Shown: positions 17,326-26,240, counted from the first letter of the stretch. The stretch: DNA of 64,000 bases from JAWWPG01 sp963820035 (GCA_963820035.1 CAWFYK010000002.1:1178001-1242000); one strand, 5' to 3'. Notes: a model not told the origin generated them from the letters alone. Made by a program: numbers and translations.

Positions 17326-17519
17326 GGCACTGTTGCGTTGAGCGATCTCGAGCGCCGGGCACCGCAAATCTTCCGGTCCGGACCGAATGGCGACCGACCC
17401 AACCGCGCCAATACGACCCAGCTCAGTCGGACAGGGCGACCGTCTTGACCGCTTGGCGCGACAGTCAACCGGAAAATCTCTTGCGCCCCGACGAGGTCGA
17501 CCCTCAATGCAACAGTGCC
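17326..17519. repeat. 194-bp MITE-like element with terminal inverted repeats
   Basis: Left end GGCACTGTTGCGTTGAG (17326-17342) and right end CTCAATGCAACAGTGCC (17503-17519) are inverted repeats with one mismatch in 17 bp. The interior is noncoding. The right end interrupts an IS256-type transposase fragment. The ends resemble IS6-family termini (GGCACTGTTGCAAA type). A third copy of the end lies at 63282-63296 beside other IS ends. Confidence 0.6.
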
Positions 17520-17607
17520 CGCGGCGACCATGTCGGCGTGGGACTTCGGGACGTGGGCGAGCAGGTTGCGGGCGAAGTGGACCCGGCAGCGTTGGTGCCC
17601 GGCACCA
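17520..17607 (-). pseudogene. IS256-family transposase fragment
   Basis: About 29 residues matching the most conserved part of IS256-type (MULE) transposases: HQRCRVHFARNLLAHVPKS then HADMVAA. The frame then meets the MITE-like end. No other part of the element is visible. Confidence 0.6.
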
Positions 17608-17688
17608 GAGTGGTGTACGACGGCGACGCGCTGGTCAAGTGGCCGGGATGGGGGCGCCGACACTGGCCCCTCGCAGTACGGTCCGGGC

Positions 17689-18702
17689 ATGAAAGCGATT
17701 CTCCAGAGCCGCTACGGTTCTATCGACGACCTCGAACTGGGTCAGGTCGCGCTCCCGGCGCCCGCCGAGGACGAGGTGCTGGTTCGGGTCCGGGCAGCAT
17801 CGGTGCATCCCGATGTGTGGCACGTCGTGACCGGCCAGCCCGCAGTGCTGCGCCTGATGGGCTCCGGGGTGCGGAAACCCAAGGAACGGGTGCCCGGGAC
17901 CGATGTAGCTGGGGTGGTGGAGTCCGTGGGCCGCGCGGTGACTCGGTTCCGGCCCGGTGACGAAGTCTTCGGGGAAACGGTCCGCGGCGTCCAGTGGCGC
18001 AACGGCGGCGCGTTCGCGGAGTACGCCACGGCGCCCGAGGACGGGGTTGCGCTCAAGCCTGTCGGCGTCACCTTCGAGGAAGCGGCAGCCGTACCTACCG
18101 CCGGGCTCATCGCCCTCAACAACCTGCCCCAGCGCCGCGTGCCGCCCGACTCACGGGTATTGGTCAACGGCGCTGCTGGGGGCGTCGGTGCGTTCGCCGT
18201 GCAACTCGCCAAGGCCTACGGTGCGGAGGTCACCGGCGTCGACCACGGGAGCAAGCTCGCACTCGTGCGCTCCCTGGGAGCGGATCGGACCATCGATTAC
18301 ACACATGAGGACTTCACCCGCGGCGGCGAGGAGTGGGACTTGATCTTCGACGTCCCAGGAAACCACTCCTTCCAGGAAATACGCCGAGCGCTGGACCCGC
18401 GCGGCAGCTACGTCCTGATTGGGCACGACGCATTCGGCGCCATCGGGCACCACTGGCTCGGCAGCATCCCACGCCTGTTGGGACTTGTGGCCCGCTCGGC
18501 AGTGACCCCCCAGCTGCGAGGTGGCTCGTTCGCGTCACCCGACAAGCGTCGATTGATGAACACCCTTGCGCAGCTCTTGGAGACCGGCCGGCTCCACGTA
18601 GTGATTGACCGAGCCTTTCCACTGGCGCAGGCGCCCGAGGCGCTGCGGCACCTGGTATCTGGCCAACCCATGGGCCGGATCGTGCTCGTCGTCGGCGGCT
18701 AA
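17689..18702 (+). CDS. Medium-chain NAD(P)-dependent alcohol dehydrogenase/quinone-reductase-like protein
   Basis: 337 aa MDR superfamily. GroES-like N-terminus (SVHPDVWHVVTG, PGTDVAGVVESVG, FRPGDEVFGE) and a Rossmann domain with NGAAGGVGAFAVQLAKAYGA. The catalytic zinc cysteine is missing at the HPDVW position and the structural zinc cysteine cluster is absent, so it is a zinc-independent member, as in quinone oxidoreductases and enoyl reductases. NADPH preference is likely but not provable. ATG at 17689 marks the conserved MKAILQSRYG start. Apparently monocistronic. Confidence 0.88.
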   Translation: MKAILQSRYGSIDDLELGQVALPAPAEDEVLVRVRAASVHPDVWHVVTGQPAVLRLMGSGVRKPKERVPGTDVAGVVESVGRAVTRFRPGDEVFGETVRGVQWRNGGAFAEYATAPEDGVALKPVGVTFEEAAAVPTAGLIALNNLPQRRVPPDSRVLVNGAAGGVGAFAVQLAKAYGAEVTGVDHGSKLALVRSLGADRTIDYTHEDFTRGGEEWDLIFDVPGNHSFQEIRRALDPRGSYVLIGHDAFGAIGHHWLGSIPRLLGLVARSAVTPQLRGGSFASPDKRRLMNTLAQLLETGRLHVVIDRAFPLAQAPEALRHLVSGQPMGRIVLVVGG

Positions 18703-18864
18703 GGTACCGCGTCGATGGCCGCAAATGACGCGGGAGCCGACTGCAACGTACTCGTCGCAAGCGCACTCTTCGGCCGGGGGGTCAGCGCGTCCCCGTGAGG
18801 TCCGCTGGCGGTGATCGGAGTCGACCGCGACCGCGGTGTCGAAGGGCGCCGCAAGAGGATCCCC

Positions 18865-19263
18865 CTACGGGGAGTTTCGGAGGACCTGAACGTCGACTCC
18901 GAGCGTGCGTGCGCCGACGAGCTTGGTGTCCGCGGTCACCAACGGCGCGTCGAGGGCCTGAGCCAGCACGATGTACGCCGCGTCGTAAACGGTGAAGTTG
19001 TCTTTCAGATCAAGAACGCTGCGCATCATGGTGGCGAGTGCATAGCGCTCGACGCGGAGCGCGCTGAAGTCGTCCACCGCATTGGCCATCCGCTGGTCGG
19101 ACAGCAAGCCACCCATTGCGTGGCCTCGAAGCGCACTCGCGACCTCATAGTCGAGAAGGGTCGGGGCATGCAGCTCGGAGTCTGCGATGAGGGCCAACAA
19201 CGCTGGGTTGGCCGGCTGATCCACCAGGGCGTCGACCATGGCCGAGGCCTCGATCACGATCAC
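18865..19263 (-). CDS. vapC: VapC-like PIN-domain toxin
   Basis: 132 aa from GTG at 19263, which overlaps the antitoxin stop (GTGA). PIN ribonuclease core: N-terminal VIVIEASAMVDALV where the usual first Asp is Glu, DYEVASALRG with the central Glu, YDAAYIVLAQ and LVTADTKL with the C-terminal Asps. The expected role is cleavage of tRNA or rRNA when unneutralised. The Glu-for-Asp change at the first position is also found in some active PIN proteins, so activity is uncertain rather than excluded. Confidence 0.85.
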   Translation of the reverse strand: MIVIEASAMVDALVDQPANPALLALIADSELHAPTLLDYEVASALRGHAMGGLLSDQRMANAVDDFSALRVERYALATMMRSVLDLKDNFTVYDAAYIVLAQALDAPLVTADTKLVGARTLGVDVQVLRNSP

Positions 19264-19493
19264 GAGGCTTCGCGCGTCCTGCGGATCTCGGCCACCGTGT
19301 CGGCTAGCGACGGGCCTCCATCGCGTTCGCGCCGCGCTAGGCGGTCCACGATCTCGGCGTTCGAGGGTCGAGCGGCCAGTCGGTCCAACTCGGCACGGAG
19401 GTAGGCGGTCAGCGTCAGACCGCGCTCCGCGGCCTGCGTCTTCAAGGTGTTGAGCGTCATCTCGGAGACATCGCGAACTTGGACGAGAGGCAT
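19260..19493 (-). CDS. vapB: VapB/FitA-like ribbon-helix-helix antitoxin
   Basis: 77 aa from ATG at 19493 (an alternative ATG at 19502 adds three residues). N-terminal ribbon VQVRDVSEMTLNTLKTQAAERGLTL then helix TAYLRAELDRLA, with a C-terminal toxin-binding tail ending TVAEIRRTREAS. It precedes and overlaps the PIN toxin, the standard antitoxin-first layout. A palindromic site 30-46 bp upstream is a probable autoregulatory operator. Confidence 0.82.
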   Translation of the reverse strand: MPLVQVRDVSEMTLNTLKTQAAERGLTLTAYLRAELDRLAARPSNAEIVDRLARRERDGGPSLADTVAEIRRTREAS

Positions 19494-19522
19494 ACCCAAC
19501 ATGGTATGCGAATCGATGCCAA

Positions 19523-19539
19523 GCATGCAATATGCATGC
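19523..19539. promoter_or_regulatory. Candidate VapB operator
   Basis: GCATGC AATAT GCATGC: two 6-bp palindromic arms 5 bp apart, upstream of the vapB start, bracketed by near-direct repeats TATGCGAAT and CATGCGAAT. Unusually AT-rich for this genome. Confidence 0.45.
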
Positions 19540-19651
19540 GAATTTTGGCCATCGTGCGGGACACCTGTCCGTTCACCCCGGTTCGCCGGTACAGGATCCC
19601 GCACTGGCCGTGATTGTGGCATGAGAGTGCCCGGCGTGGCATGATTGCTTT

Positions 19652-19897
19652 ATGGATGCCACATTGATTCTCGGTCAGCAGGGTCGCTTGGTGATCCCTG
19701 CAGAAGTGCGCCACGCCCTGGGCCTGTCGCCTGGGGACCGGTTGCACCTGCGCCTCGTGGGCCACAGCGTGATCCTCGAGCGTCAGCAGGATGCCGCAGA
19801 TGAGCTTCGAGGTTTGGCTTCCCGCGTCCCGAGGAGTCGATCATTGGTCGACGAGCTCCTCGAGGACCGTCGACTGGCGGCAGCTGCCGGCGAATGA
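19652..19897 (+). CDS. AbrB/SpoVT-type antitoxin
   Basis: 81 aa. Swapped-hairpin AbrB domain: TLILGQQGRLVIPAEVRHAL then LSPGDRLHLRLVGHSVILER. A helical tail (SRSLVDELLEDRRLAAA) likely wraps the toxin. The stop overlaps the toxin ATG (ATGA). No clear ribosome site precedes the ATG, so it may be leaderless. It is divergent from the vapBC pair 150 bp away. Confidence 0.85.
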   Translation: MDATLILGQQGRLVIPAEVRHALGLSPGDRLHLRLVGHSVILERQQDAADELRGLASRVPRSRSLVDELLEDRRLAAAAGE

Positions 19898-20274
19898 CGG
19901 TGCTCGACGCGTCGGCCGTGCTGACCCTCGTCCACGACGAACCCGGCGCCGACCTGGTGGCAGAAGTGCTCTCGTCCGCATCGTTGGGAGCGGCGAACCT
20001 CGCCGAGGTGATCGGCAAGCTGATCGACGTCGGCGTGGATGTCGCACGCGTACGCGACCTGCTGACTTCCGCCGGCGTGGTCATTGAGCCGGTCACTGAG
20101 GAAGACGCAGAACTCGCGGGTGCGATGCGATCCCTCGACGGAGGCCGGCTGCTGTCCTTGGGCGATCGTTGCTGCCTGGCTCTCACCGTCCGCAGCATCC
20201 CCGCGGAGGTGCTGACCGCGGACCGCGCCTGGGCCGACCTCGATCTGCCGATCCGAGTACATCTTCTGCGGTAG
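19894..20274 (+). CDS. PIN-domain toxin
   Basis: 126 aa. PIN core with all expected acids: VLDASAVLTLV (Asp5), NLAEVIGKLID (Glu), LLSLGDRCCLALT (Asp) and VLTADRAW (Asp). Forms a type II TA pair with the AbrB-type protein through a 4-bp overlap. Expected RNase toxin. Sequence is only distantly related to the neighbouring minus-strand PIN toxin, so the two loci are separate acquisitions rather than a recent duplication. Confidence 0.87.
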   Translation: MTVLDASAVLTLVHDEPGADLVAEVLSSASLGAANLAEVIGKLIDVGVDVARVRDLLTSAGVVIEPVTEEDAELAGAMRSLDGGRLLSLGDRCCLALTVRSIPAEVLTADRAWADLDLPIRVHLLR

Positions 20275-20436
20275 TCGATCCCTCTGCCCGCGTCCCGCGC
20301 GACGATCCCGCACCGGGTCGCTCCGCGAGCCGATCGGCACGCGGGGATCTTGACGGCCTTGTCGATCTGTCGCGCAACCTCAGCGGTTGGCGCGGGGACG
20401 TCCTGGCGTGTGCCAGGTTGATGACCGCGACTGTCC

Positions 20437-21567
20437 TCATGTGTCGTGTGGCGCCTGCGCCACGGTGAGGTCGAGCCAGTGCGCCAGCTCGGCGATCCTG
20501 AGCTCTACGGCGGCGCGCAGACCGACGTCGAACGGGATGTCCTGGTGGACCGCGTGCACGAGCAGCTCGCCGGCCTCATGATCGGCGCTCGCGTCGACCT
20601 TGCCGACCAGTCGGTCGCCGTGCAGGACGGGCAGTGCGTAGTAGCCCCACCGGCGCTTCTCCTTCGGCTTGTACATCTCCAGCGTGTAGTCGAAGCCGAG
20701 CAGGTCGGTCATCCGCTTGCGATCGTGCAGCAGGAGGTCGAAGGGCGCGAGCAGCTCGGTGAGCTCGGACGCGGGACGGTCCAGGGCGTCCAGCGCTGCA
20801 GGGTCGACGCGCCACCGCCCCCGCACGCCCTCGATGACGGCCGGTTCACCGGCCTCCCCGACCCCGACCGGTTCTCCCTGCTGGTAGACCGCCCCGGCGC
20901 GGGCGAGGCCAAAGGCTCGCAGGCGGCGGCGGTCGAGCTCGGCCTCCGCGTCGGCGAGCGGGGGGACGGGGTCGTCGGGGTAGACGCGGTCGGCAAGGTC
21001 GTAGACGCGTTCGCGGCCCTGACGACCCGCTACCGCCACCTCGCCGCGCTGCACGAGCTGCGCGACCAACATGCGGGTGTTCCTGCCGTCGTTCCAGCCC
21101 GACGATCGCCAGGGGCGCACGCAGGTGTCGGGTAGCGAGCCGATCGGCAGTGGTCCCTCCTGTCGCAGTCGCTCGAGCACATCGCGGCGACACGCTTCGT
21201 TGGCCTGCATCCACTCGCTCAGCTGGTGGTGCCACTCCTTCCAGGGCCCGGGAGTCGGCCAAGCGGCCATTTCGGCGCGGTGCAGGGCGACGTCGTCGAT
21301 GGAGCGCAACGCGCCAGCGACCTCGATGACCTGCTGCGAGGCGATCGCCTCGTCGAGATCGCCGGGCCGATGCTCGTTCCCGAGCCGGCTCCACAAGATG
21401 AGGTCCGCGGCCGGTGCCACCGCCCGGGTCTGGTCGAGGGGGAGCATCGTGAGCCGCCGTACGGCGTCCCGCAAGTCGTCCGGACGCTCCGCGGCCAACA
21501 GCGCGGCCTGGACGGTGATCCGCCGTGCCTGGTCCTGGGTCAGGAGGTGCGCCGCCTTCGTGGTCAC
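20437..21567 (-). CDS. Winged-helix YcaQ/AlkX-like protein (DUF1006)
   Basis: 376 aa from GTG. Opening LTQDQARRITVQAALL and closing LAHWLDLTVA, with three winged-helix-like modules between, match the HTH_42/DUF1006 family that includes E. coli YcaQ, an interstrand-crosslink DNA glycosylase. LLHDRKRMTDLLGFDYTLEMY and KEKRRWGYYALPVLHGDRLVGKVD are the family's most conserved blocks. Actinobacterial members are often related to antibiotic self-resistance glycosylases such as AlkZ, but catalytic identity here is inferred from family only. Confidence 0.85.
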   Translation of the reverse strand: MTTKAAHLLTQDQARRITVQAALLAAERPDDLRDAVRRLTMLPLDQTRAVAPAADLILWSRLGNEHRPGDLDEAIASQQVIEVAGALRSIDDVALHRAEMAAWPTPGPWKEWHHQLSEWMQANEACRRDVLERLRQEGPLPIGSLPDTCVRPWRSSGWNDGRNTRMLVAQLVQRGEVAVAGRQGRERVYDLADRVYPDDPVPPLADAEAELDRRRLRAFGLARAGAVYQQGEPVGVGEAGEPAVIEGVRGRWRVDPAALDALDRPASELTELLAPFDLLLHDRKRMTDLLGFDYTLEMYKPKEKRRWGYYALPVLHGDRLVGKVDASADHEAGELLVHAVHQDIPFDVGLRAAVELRIAELAHWLDLTVAQAPHDT

Positions 21568-21787
21568 GTCCTGACGATCTCACGTAGCGCAGAGGTCGTC
21601 CTAGGGACGCCGTCCCCGGAAGCCGAATCCCCAATCGGTGACGGCGACGATCTCGACCGCGATGGAGTCGCTGCGCCGTGCAGTCACCGCAAGCTGTCCC
21701 ATGACTGGGACGCTCGCTCCACAGCAAGCCCTGGGGTCAGGGTAGGTGTTCTCGGCCCGACCTGCCCGCTTCCCGATCTGGTGAACC

Positions 21788-22497
21788 CTATGTGACCGCC
21801 GCGGGATTCTCCGGGTTTGCGAGCTCCAGCAGGCGTATCCCGACCAGGACGGCGAACACCGAGAACGGCACCAACGACGCGATCGCGAACACCATGCCGA
21901 CCGTTCCGAAGTTGGTCGGGATTGTCATGAGCGCGGCGCTCACCAGGCTCCACACCGCCGTGGCTCGGCTGAAGATCGAAGCTCGCAGCATGAGAACGGC
22001 CAGGACCGCCAAGGTCACGAAAGTGAAGTAGTAGTAGATGTCATAGCCCGTGCCCGCCCACGTCGCCATCATGCCGTCTCCGGTCGCCAGCAAGGCGATG
22101 CGGGTCTCGGCGTCCGCGTCGGCATACGCCTGGGCGAGGGACAGCATCTCCACCGGTCGCGAGCTGTTCATGAAAGCGGCTATCCCCACGACACAGAACG
22201 CCAGTGCGATCACGACGGCCGACCCTCCACAGCACGACGGCCAGCGCGAGATAGACCAGGTACATCACGGCGTTCGAGACGACGTACAACACGTCCAGCG
22301 AGACCAGGCCCAGCACCGGGTTGTCCAGCAGCAGCTCGAAGAACCCCTCCGCCGTCTCAGGCGGTGGCCAGGACGTAGATGGGGATCTGCACAACGATCA
22401 TGACGACACTCGCGAAGGCGCACCACGCCCCGGTGACGAGGAGCCCACGCCACTGTCGTGCGTCACTCCGCACGGTCGCCTCGTCAACGTCGGCCAT
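21788..22497 (-). pseudogene. Frameshifted DUF4386-like membrane protein
   Basis: Start ATG at 22497 with GGGAGA upstream gives MADVDEATVRSDARQWRG and a first helix. A frameshift near 22357 leads to AEGFFELLLDNPVLGLVSLD and further helices. A second shift near 22215 leads to IALAFCVVGIAAFMNSS through four more helices to the stop at 21788. Spliced together this gives a typical DUF4386 membrane protein of about 235 aa. Two single-base shifts in one gene suggest decay or sequencing error. Confidence 0.65.
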
Positions 22498-23129
22498 GGT
22501 GTGTCTCCCGTCCACTGATGGACTATCGATCGGCCCTACCTGGCAGGTGAAGGACCAAGGGCACTGACCGGTGCGGGCGGGGCCACCTAGCGCTAGCGTC
22601 GAGCACGGACGACGGCGTGACCCAGTTCCGGTTGAGGCTGAGGCGGCGTTGGGTCAGGGAGTCAGCGGCGACCCGACTTGCGTGCGGGACACGAACACTC
22701 CCAGCTGCGAGTCGGCGACACACCCCAGCGCGGGAGGCATCGGGCCGCCGACTCGGCCGAGGGTGACGGCCGAGGGTGTCGGCCGAGGGAAGGACGCACT
22801 CCTTACGAAACGCTGACGCCAGCCGCGGGTCTCCGGACTAGTCGAGGATCGCCGCGCCCCACCCCGGCCCACAGCTCTCAGGCTTGCGACGCTCCGGTGC
22901 TGGGCAGGTGCGGAGCACTGTCACGCCGATGAGCGTGCATCTGCTCAGGTCGTGACTTCTCCAGCATGGAGCTGTAGCCATTGCGGCATGAGAGAAGCTC
23001 CGGTGCCCCTTCGGGTGGACGAGGACGTACGAGCTTGGCCTGTTGGGCCGCCTGCCGGTGCCAGCGCGTATCAGTCGGCGGATGCTGCGCCTCCTCCAAC
23101 GAAACACTCCGTTCGCCAGGAAGGGCCGC
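22498..23129. other. 632 bp without a recognisable gene
   Basis: Frames on both strands look like shadow ORFs. The AAGGG ribosome site for the LysE gene lies at the right end. Confidence 0.4.
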
Positions 23130-23753
23130 ATGTCGACGCAGAGCACGGCCCTGTTCCTGGCGGCCACGCTCACGATCATGCTGGTGCCGGGGCCGTCCGC
23201 GCTCTTCGCGTTCACGCGCAGCCTGGAGGGAGGTCCGCGCGCCGGGCTATGCGCCGTCGCCGGGTTGGAGACCGGCCTGGCGGTGCACGTGTGTGCCGCG
23301 ACCCTGGGAATCTCCAGCACGATCGCCTCGTCGCCCGCGGCGTTCTCCGCGCTCAAGGTCGCCGGCGCGGGTTACCTCGCGTTCCTGGGGGTCCGTGAGT
23401 TGGTGAACTTCGGCCGCCGCGATGTAGCTGCCGAGGGACGGCCCACGTCGCGGACGAGTAACGCCCGGCAGTTCCGCGACGGGATCCTGGTCGACCTGTC
23501 CAACCCGAAGACCCTGCTGTTCTGCCTTGCCTTCCTGCCCCAGTTCGTCGACACCGGTGGTGGATCCACGGCACTGCAGGCGATCCTGCTCGGCGTCGCC
23601 GTCGTTACGCTGGCCGCGGTCGTGGATGGCAGCTACGCCTTATCCGCGGGTGCCGCACGCCGTCGCCCGGCCAGCCCCGCGATGTCGCAGATTCTGCGAA
23701 GGGCGTCGGGCACGGCGTTCCTGAGCCTCGCCGCGCTCAGCTGGTTTGGCTGA
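23130..23753 (+). CDS. LysE/RhtB-family exporter
   Basis: 207 aa, about six membrane helices. Conserved opening FLAATLTIMLVPGPSALF and GLCAVAGLETGLAVHV, then AGAGYLAFLGVREL and the LSNPKTLLFCLAFLPQFVD motif of LysE/RhtB amino-acid efflux proteins. Start ATG preceded by AAGGG. Probably exports an amino acid or a related metabolite. The last helix is slightly shortened (SLAALSWFG). The 3' end converges with the methyltransferase on the opposite strand. Confidence 0.87.
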   Translation: MSTQSTALFLAATLTIMLVPGPSALFAFTRSLEGGPRAGLCAVAGLETGLAVHVCAATLGISSTIASSPAAFSALKVAGAGYLAFLGVRELVNFGRRDVAAEGRPTSRTSNARQFRDGILVDLSNPKTLLFCLAFLPQFVDTGGGSTALQAILLGVAVVTLAAVVDGSYALSAGAARRRPASPAMSQILRRASGTAFLSLAALSWFG

Positions 23754-23780
23754 GCCGGCAGTCGGTGCTTGGCACACCGA

Positions 23781-24722
23781 TCACACCTGGGTGCCGAACC
23801 CAAGCCGCGCGTCGATCTGCGACCCCGCGTCACACCGCCGCGTACGACTGTCAAGCGCGGCCCGTTCGCGCTCGATGCTCTGGTCCATTCCGTCCCGCGA
23901 GCGGATCGGGCTATGGCGCGTGCGGGAGGTCGCTTTCCGCGCGACGTGGAGGACGGCGCCCCAGCCGCGGCGGAGCAGCCCCTCTGCTCGCTTGTCCAAT
24001 CGGCGCCGGATCTCCGAGTACAGGCGCCGCCGCTGCCATGCCTCCATCGCGATATGGCCCGAGAAAGTGTCGAGTAGCCCGATATAGCCGTCAGCGTCGT
24101 AGGTGACCTCCCAGTCGAAGTGACGCACCAAGACTGGTTCGAACAGTCCGCTGGCCTCCATGTCCTGGCGCTGGTCGGGCAGCTCACCCGGCCGGGAGTA
24201 CGTCGCCGCCTCGGGCAGACCTTCGCCGATCTCGTCGTAGACCTGCTGCAGTTCGATGAAGAACGGGTCGCCGCCCTCAGGGAAGACGTGAGTGGCACTC
24301 CAGAACGCCAGGTGGCCCCTTGGCCGGAGCAGCTCCCATGCGCGCCGGTAGCGAATCCCTGGATCGAGCCAGTGCCAGGCAGTGGCGGCGAACACCAGGT
24401 CGAACGGCTCGTGCTCCGAGGGGTCGATGTCCTCGAACGTGCTCTGAACGACCTCGACCTTCGGGAAGCTGGCCAGGTTGCGGCGCGCCATGGCGGCCAG
24501 CGCCGGGCCAGGCTCGACGCAGGTGATGTGGAAGCCTCGGCGGGCCAGCGGCGTCGTCGCCTTGCCGGAGGCGCACCCGATCTCGAGCAGCCGGTCATCC
24601 GCGCCGAGTCCAGCGGCAGTGATCATCGCCTCGTACAGCTGTTCGGGGTACTCGGGCCGGGCCCGCTGGTAGAGATCAGCGGCCGAATCGAAGGTCATCC
24701 GCAGCCCGCGCTGATCAGTCAT
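23781..24722 (-). CDS. SAM-dependent methyltransferase
   Basis: 313 aa. Typical start MTFDSAADLYQRARPEYPEQLYE, motif I LLEIGCASGKATTPLA, then VEPGPALA, FDLVFAATAWHWLDP and HLAFWSATHVF, the pattern of a large actinobacterial class I methyltransferase group (often near UbiE). The final ~45 residues (after VLHVARKA) are Arg-rich and unlike the family, so the natural stop may have been lost by a small frameshift. Substrate unknown. Confidence 0.82.
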   Translation of the reverse strand: MTDQRGLRMTFDSAADLYQRARPEYPEQLYEAMITAAGLGADDRLLEIGCASGKATTPLARRGFHITCVEPGPALAAMARRNLASFPKVEVVQSTFEDIDPSEHEPFDLVFAATAWHWLDPGIRYRRAWELLRPRGHLAFWSATHVFPEGGDPFFIELQQVYDEIGEGLPEAATYSRPGELPDQRQDMEASGLFEPVLVRHFDWEVTYDADGYIGLLDTFSGHIAMEAWQRRRLYSEIRRRLDKRAEGLLRRGWGAVLHVARKATSRTRHSPIRSRDGMDQSIERERAALDSRTRRCDAGSQIDARLGFGTQV

Positions 24723-24809
24723 GCCACGATCATCCCCACTTTCGCGAGGCCCCCGTAAAGGATCGGATGACGAGACCTTCCGGTGCCTCAACCGCTCGGA
24801 AACCGGCTG

Positions 24810-25364
24810 TCAGCACGTTCCGGGCGCAGCACGTTGGCCTCGGTCGCAAGCCAGCCACGAGAACGCTGCGGGCACTATCTCAACCATATCGGGCGCGAGT
24901 TCGATCTGTTCCAGGTCTTCGCGACCGACCCAGGCCACGTCGAGAATCTCCTGCCCATCCGGTTCGGCATCGGCGGCAGTGTCGAGGACCGTGGCATACA
25001 TCGTGACCGTGTACCGAACGACGGTTCCGTCTGAATACGTGACGTCGTAGATCGGTGAGTCGCCGAAGACCCCAAGCAGATGAAGGGATTCGATCGCCAA
25101 CCCGACCTCTTCGTGTACCTCACGCCTTGCCGCGTCGTCATGCGACTCCCCAGTCTCGACGCCGCCACCGATGGTCGCCCAGCGTCCGTCATGCGCGTGG
25201 CGGCCAAGTAACAGGCGGCCGTCTGGGGCGAACACCGCGACCCCCGCCGGCTCCCCCCTCACCGTCACAGCCATCCTCCTCTGTGCCCGCGGGTCCGTGC
25301 CCCGAAGCCGAGTCTCGCCCATCCTCGCATCGGCATGCTGATGTCCCGGGAGCGGAACCGTCAT
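24810..25364 (-). CDS. NUDIX hydrolase
   Basis: 184 aa from the longest start; internal ATGs at 25322 and 25274 are possible and the last best fits family length. NUDIX box GGGVETGESHDDAARREVHEEVGL is complete, with the REVHEEVG metal-binding glutamates. LLLGRHAHDGRWATIGGG precedes it. Hydrolyses a nucleoside-diphosphate-linked compound; target unknown. It is on the same strand as the upstream serine resolvase but not coupled to it. Confidence 0.85.
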   Translation of the reverse strand: MTVPLPGHQHADARMGETRLRGTDPRAQRRMAVTVRGEPAGVAVFAPDGRLLLGRHAHDGRWATIGGGVETGESHDDAARREVHEEVGLAIESLHLLGVFGDSPIYDVTYSDGTVVRYTVTMYATVLDTAADAEPDGQEILDVAWVGREDLEQIELAPDMVEIVPAAFSWLACDRGQRAAPGTC

Positions 25365-25447
25365 CGCCAGTGACTGGCTCAGCGAGCGCTTGTGGGCGCC
25401 GGCGTCCCGGTGGGGTGTCGAATGCGGGACGGCGGCGCCATGAGCAG

Positions 25448-26062
25448 TCAGCGCCTTGCGGACGACGTCGGGATGTCGGCCTTCGCGGCGACCCGTTGGC
25501 GTTCGATGGCGCGGTAGACCGTGGAGCGGCCAACGCCGAACAGCTCGGCCACCTCGAGGGTGCTGTACTCGCCGCTGTGCACCAAGGAGACCAGATGGGC
25601 TTCCTGTTTCCGATTGAGCTTGGGCTGCTTGCCGCGGAGCCGACCCTTGGCCTTCGCGACTTTCATGCCCTCGACTGTGCGAAGCCTGATGAGGTCGGAC
25701 TCGAACTCGGCGACCATGGTGAGAACGTTGAACAGCAGACGCCCGACGGCGTCGGTCGGGTCGTAGACCGACCCTCCCAGGCTGAGGCTGATCTGCCGGG
25801 TGGTGAGCTCATCGGCTATGGCCCGGGCGTCGGGAAGGGACCTGGCGAGCCGGTCGAGCTTGGTCACCACCAGGGTGTCACCGGCCCGGCAGGCAGCGAG
25901 TGCTTCACGCAACCGGGGTCGTTCGCGGTTGGTGCCGGCCAGGCCGTGGTCGACGTAGATCCGCTCGGCCTCGACGCCGAGGCCCAGCAGGGCATCGCGT
26001 TGGGCGGTCAGGTCTTGTTGATCGGTGGAGCATCGGGCGTACCCGACAAGCAGCGCGCTCAT
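25448..26062 (-). CDS. Serine recombinase (resolvase/invertase)
   Basis: 204 aa small serine recombinase. Catalytic Ser12 in YARCSTDQQDL, arginine pocket in VVTKLDRLARSL, E-helix FNVLTMVAEFESDLIRLRT, and a C-terminal Hin-type HTH (STLEVAELFGVGRSTVYRAI). Complete and probably active. Ribosome site TTGGAGG upstream. Located 800 bp from a broken inverted copy with a TA module between; upstream it has a ~50-bp repeat also seen at 6.4 kb, a possible res site. Confidence 0.92.
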   Translation of the reverse strand: MSALLVGYARCSTDQQDLTAQRDALLGLGVEAERIYVDHGLAGTNRERPRLREALAACRAGDTLVVTKLDRLARSLPDARAIADELTTRQISLSLGGSVYDPTDAVGRLLFNVLTMVAEFESDLIRLRTVEGMKVAKAKGRLRGKQPKLNRKQEAHLVSLVHSGEYSTLEVAELFGVGRSTVYRAIERQRVAAKADIPTSSARR

Positions 26063-26111
26063 GGCGCACCTCCAAGGGGTGGCCCGGTCGGCTCACGGGC
26101 TGTGAGCGACT

Positions 26112-26161
26112 CAGACATCGGGCGGTACCCGACTCCTCAGCAAGCGCGTCAGGGCCTGTGA
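26112..26161. repeat. Shared repeat upstream of the resolvase, candidate res site (copy 2)
   Basis: CGACTCCTCAGCAAGCGC at 26130-26147 plus flanking similarity to 6392-6445. Lies 50-100 bp upstream of the resolvase ATG, the usual place for its own recombination and operator site. Confidence 0.45.
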
Positions 26162-26240
26162 CCGCAACGGCAGCGGCGCACCGAGTGCGGATGGGCTCGC
26201 GGAGCGGGCCCATCCGCACGTAGTGACCTAACGGTCCGGA

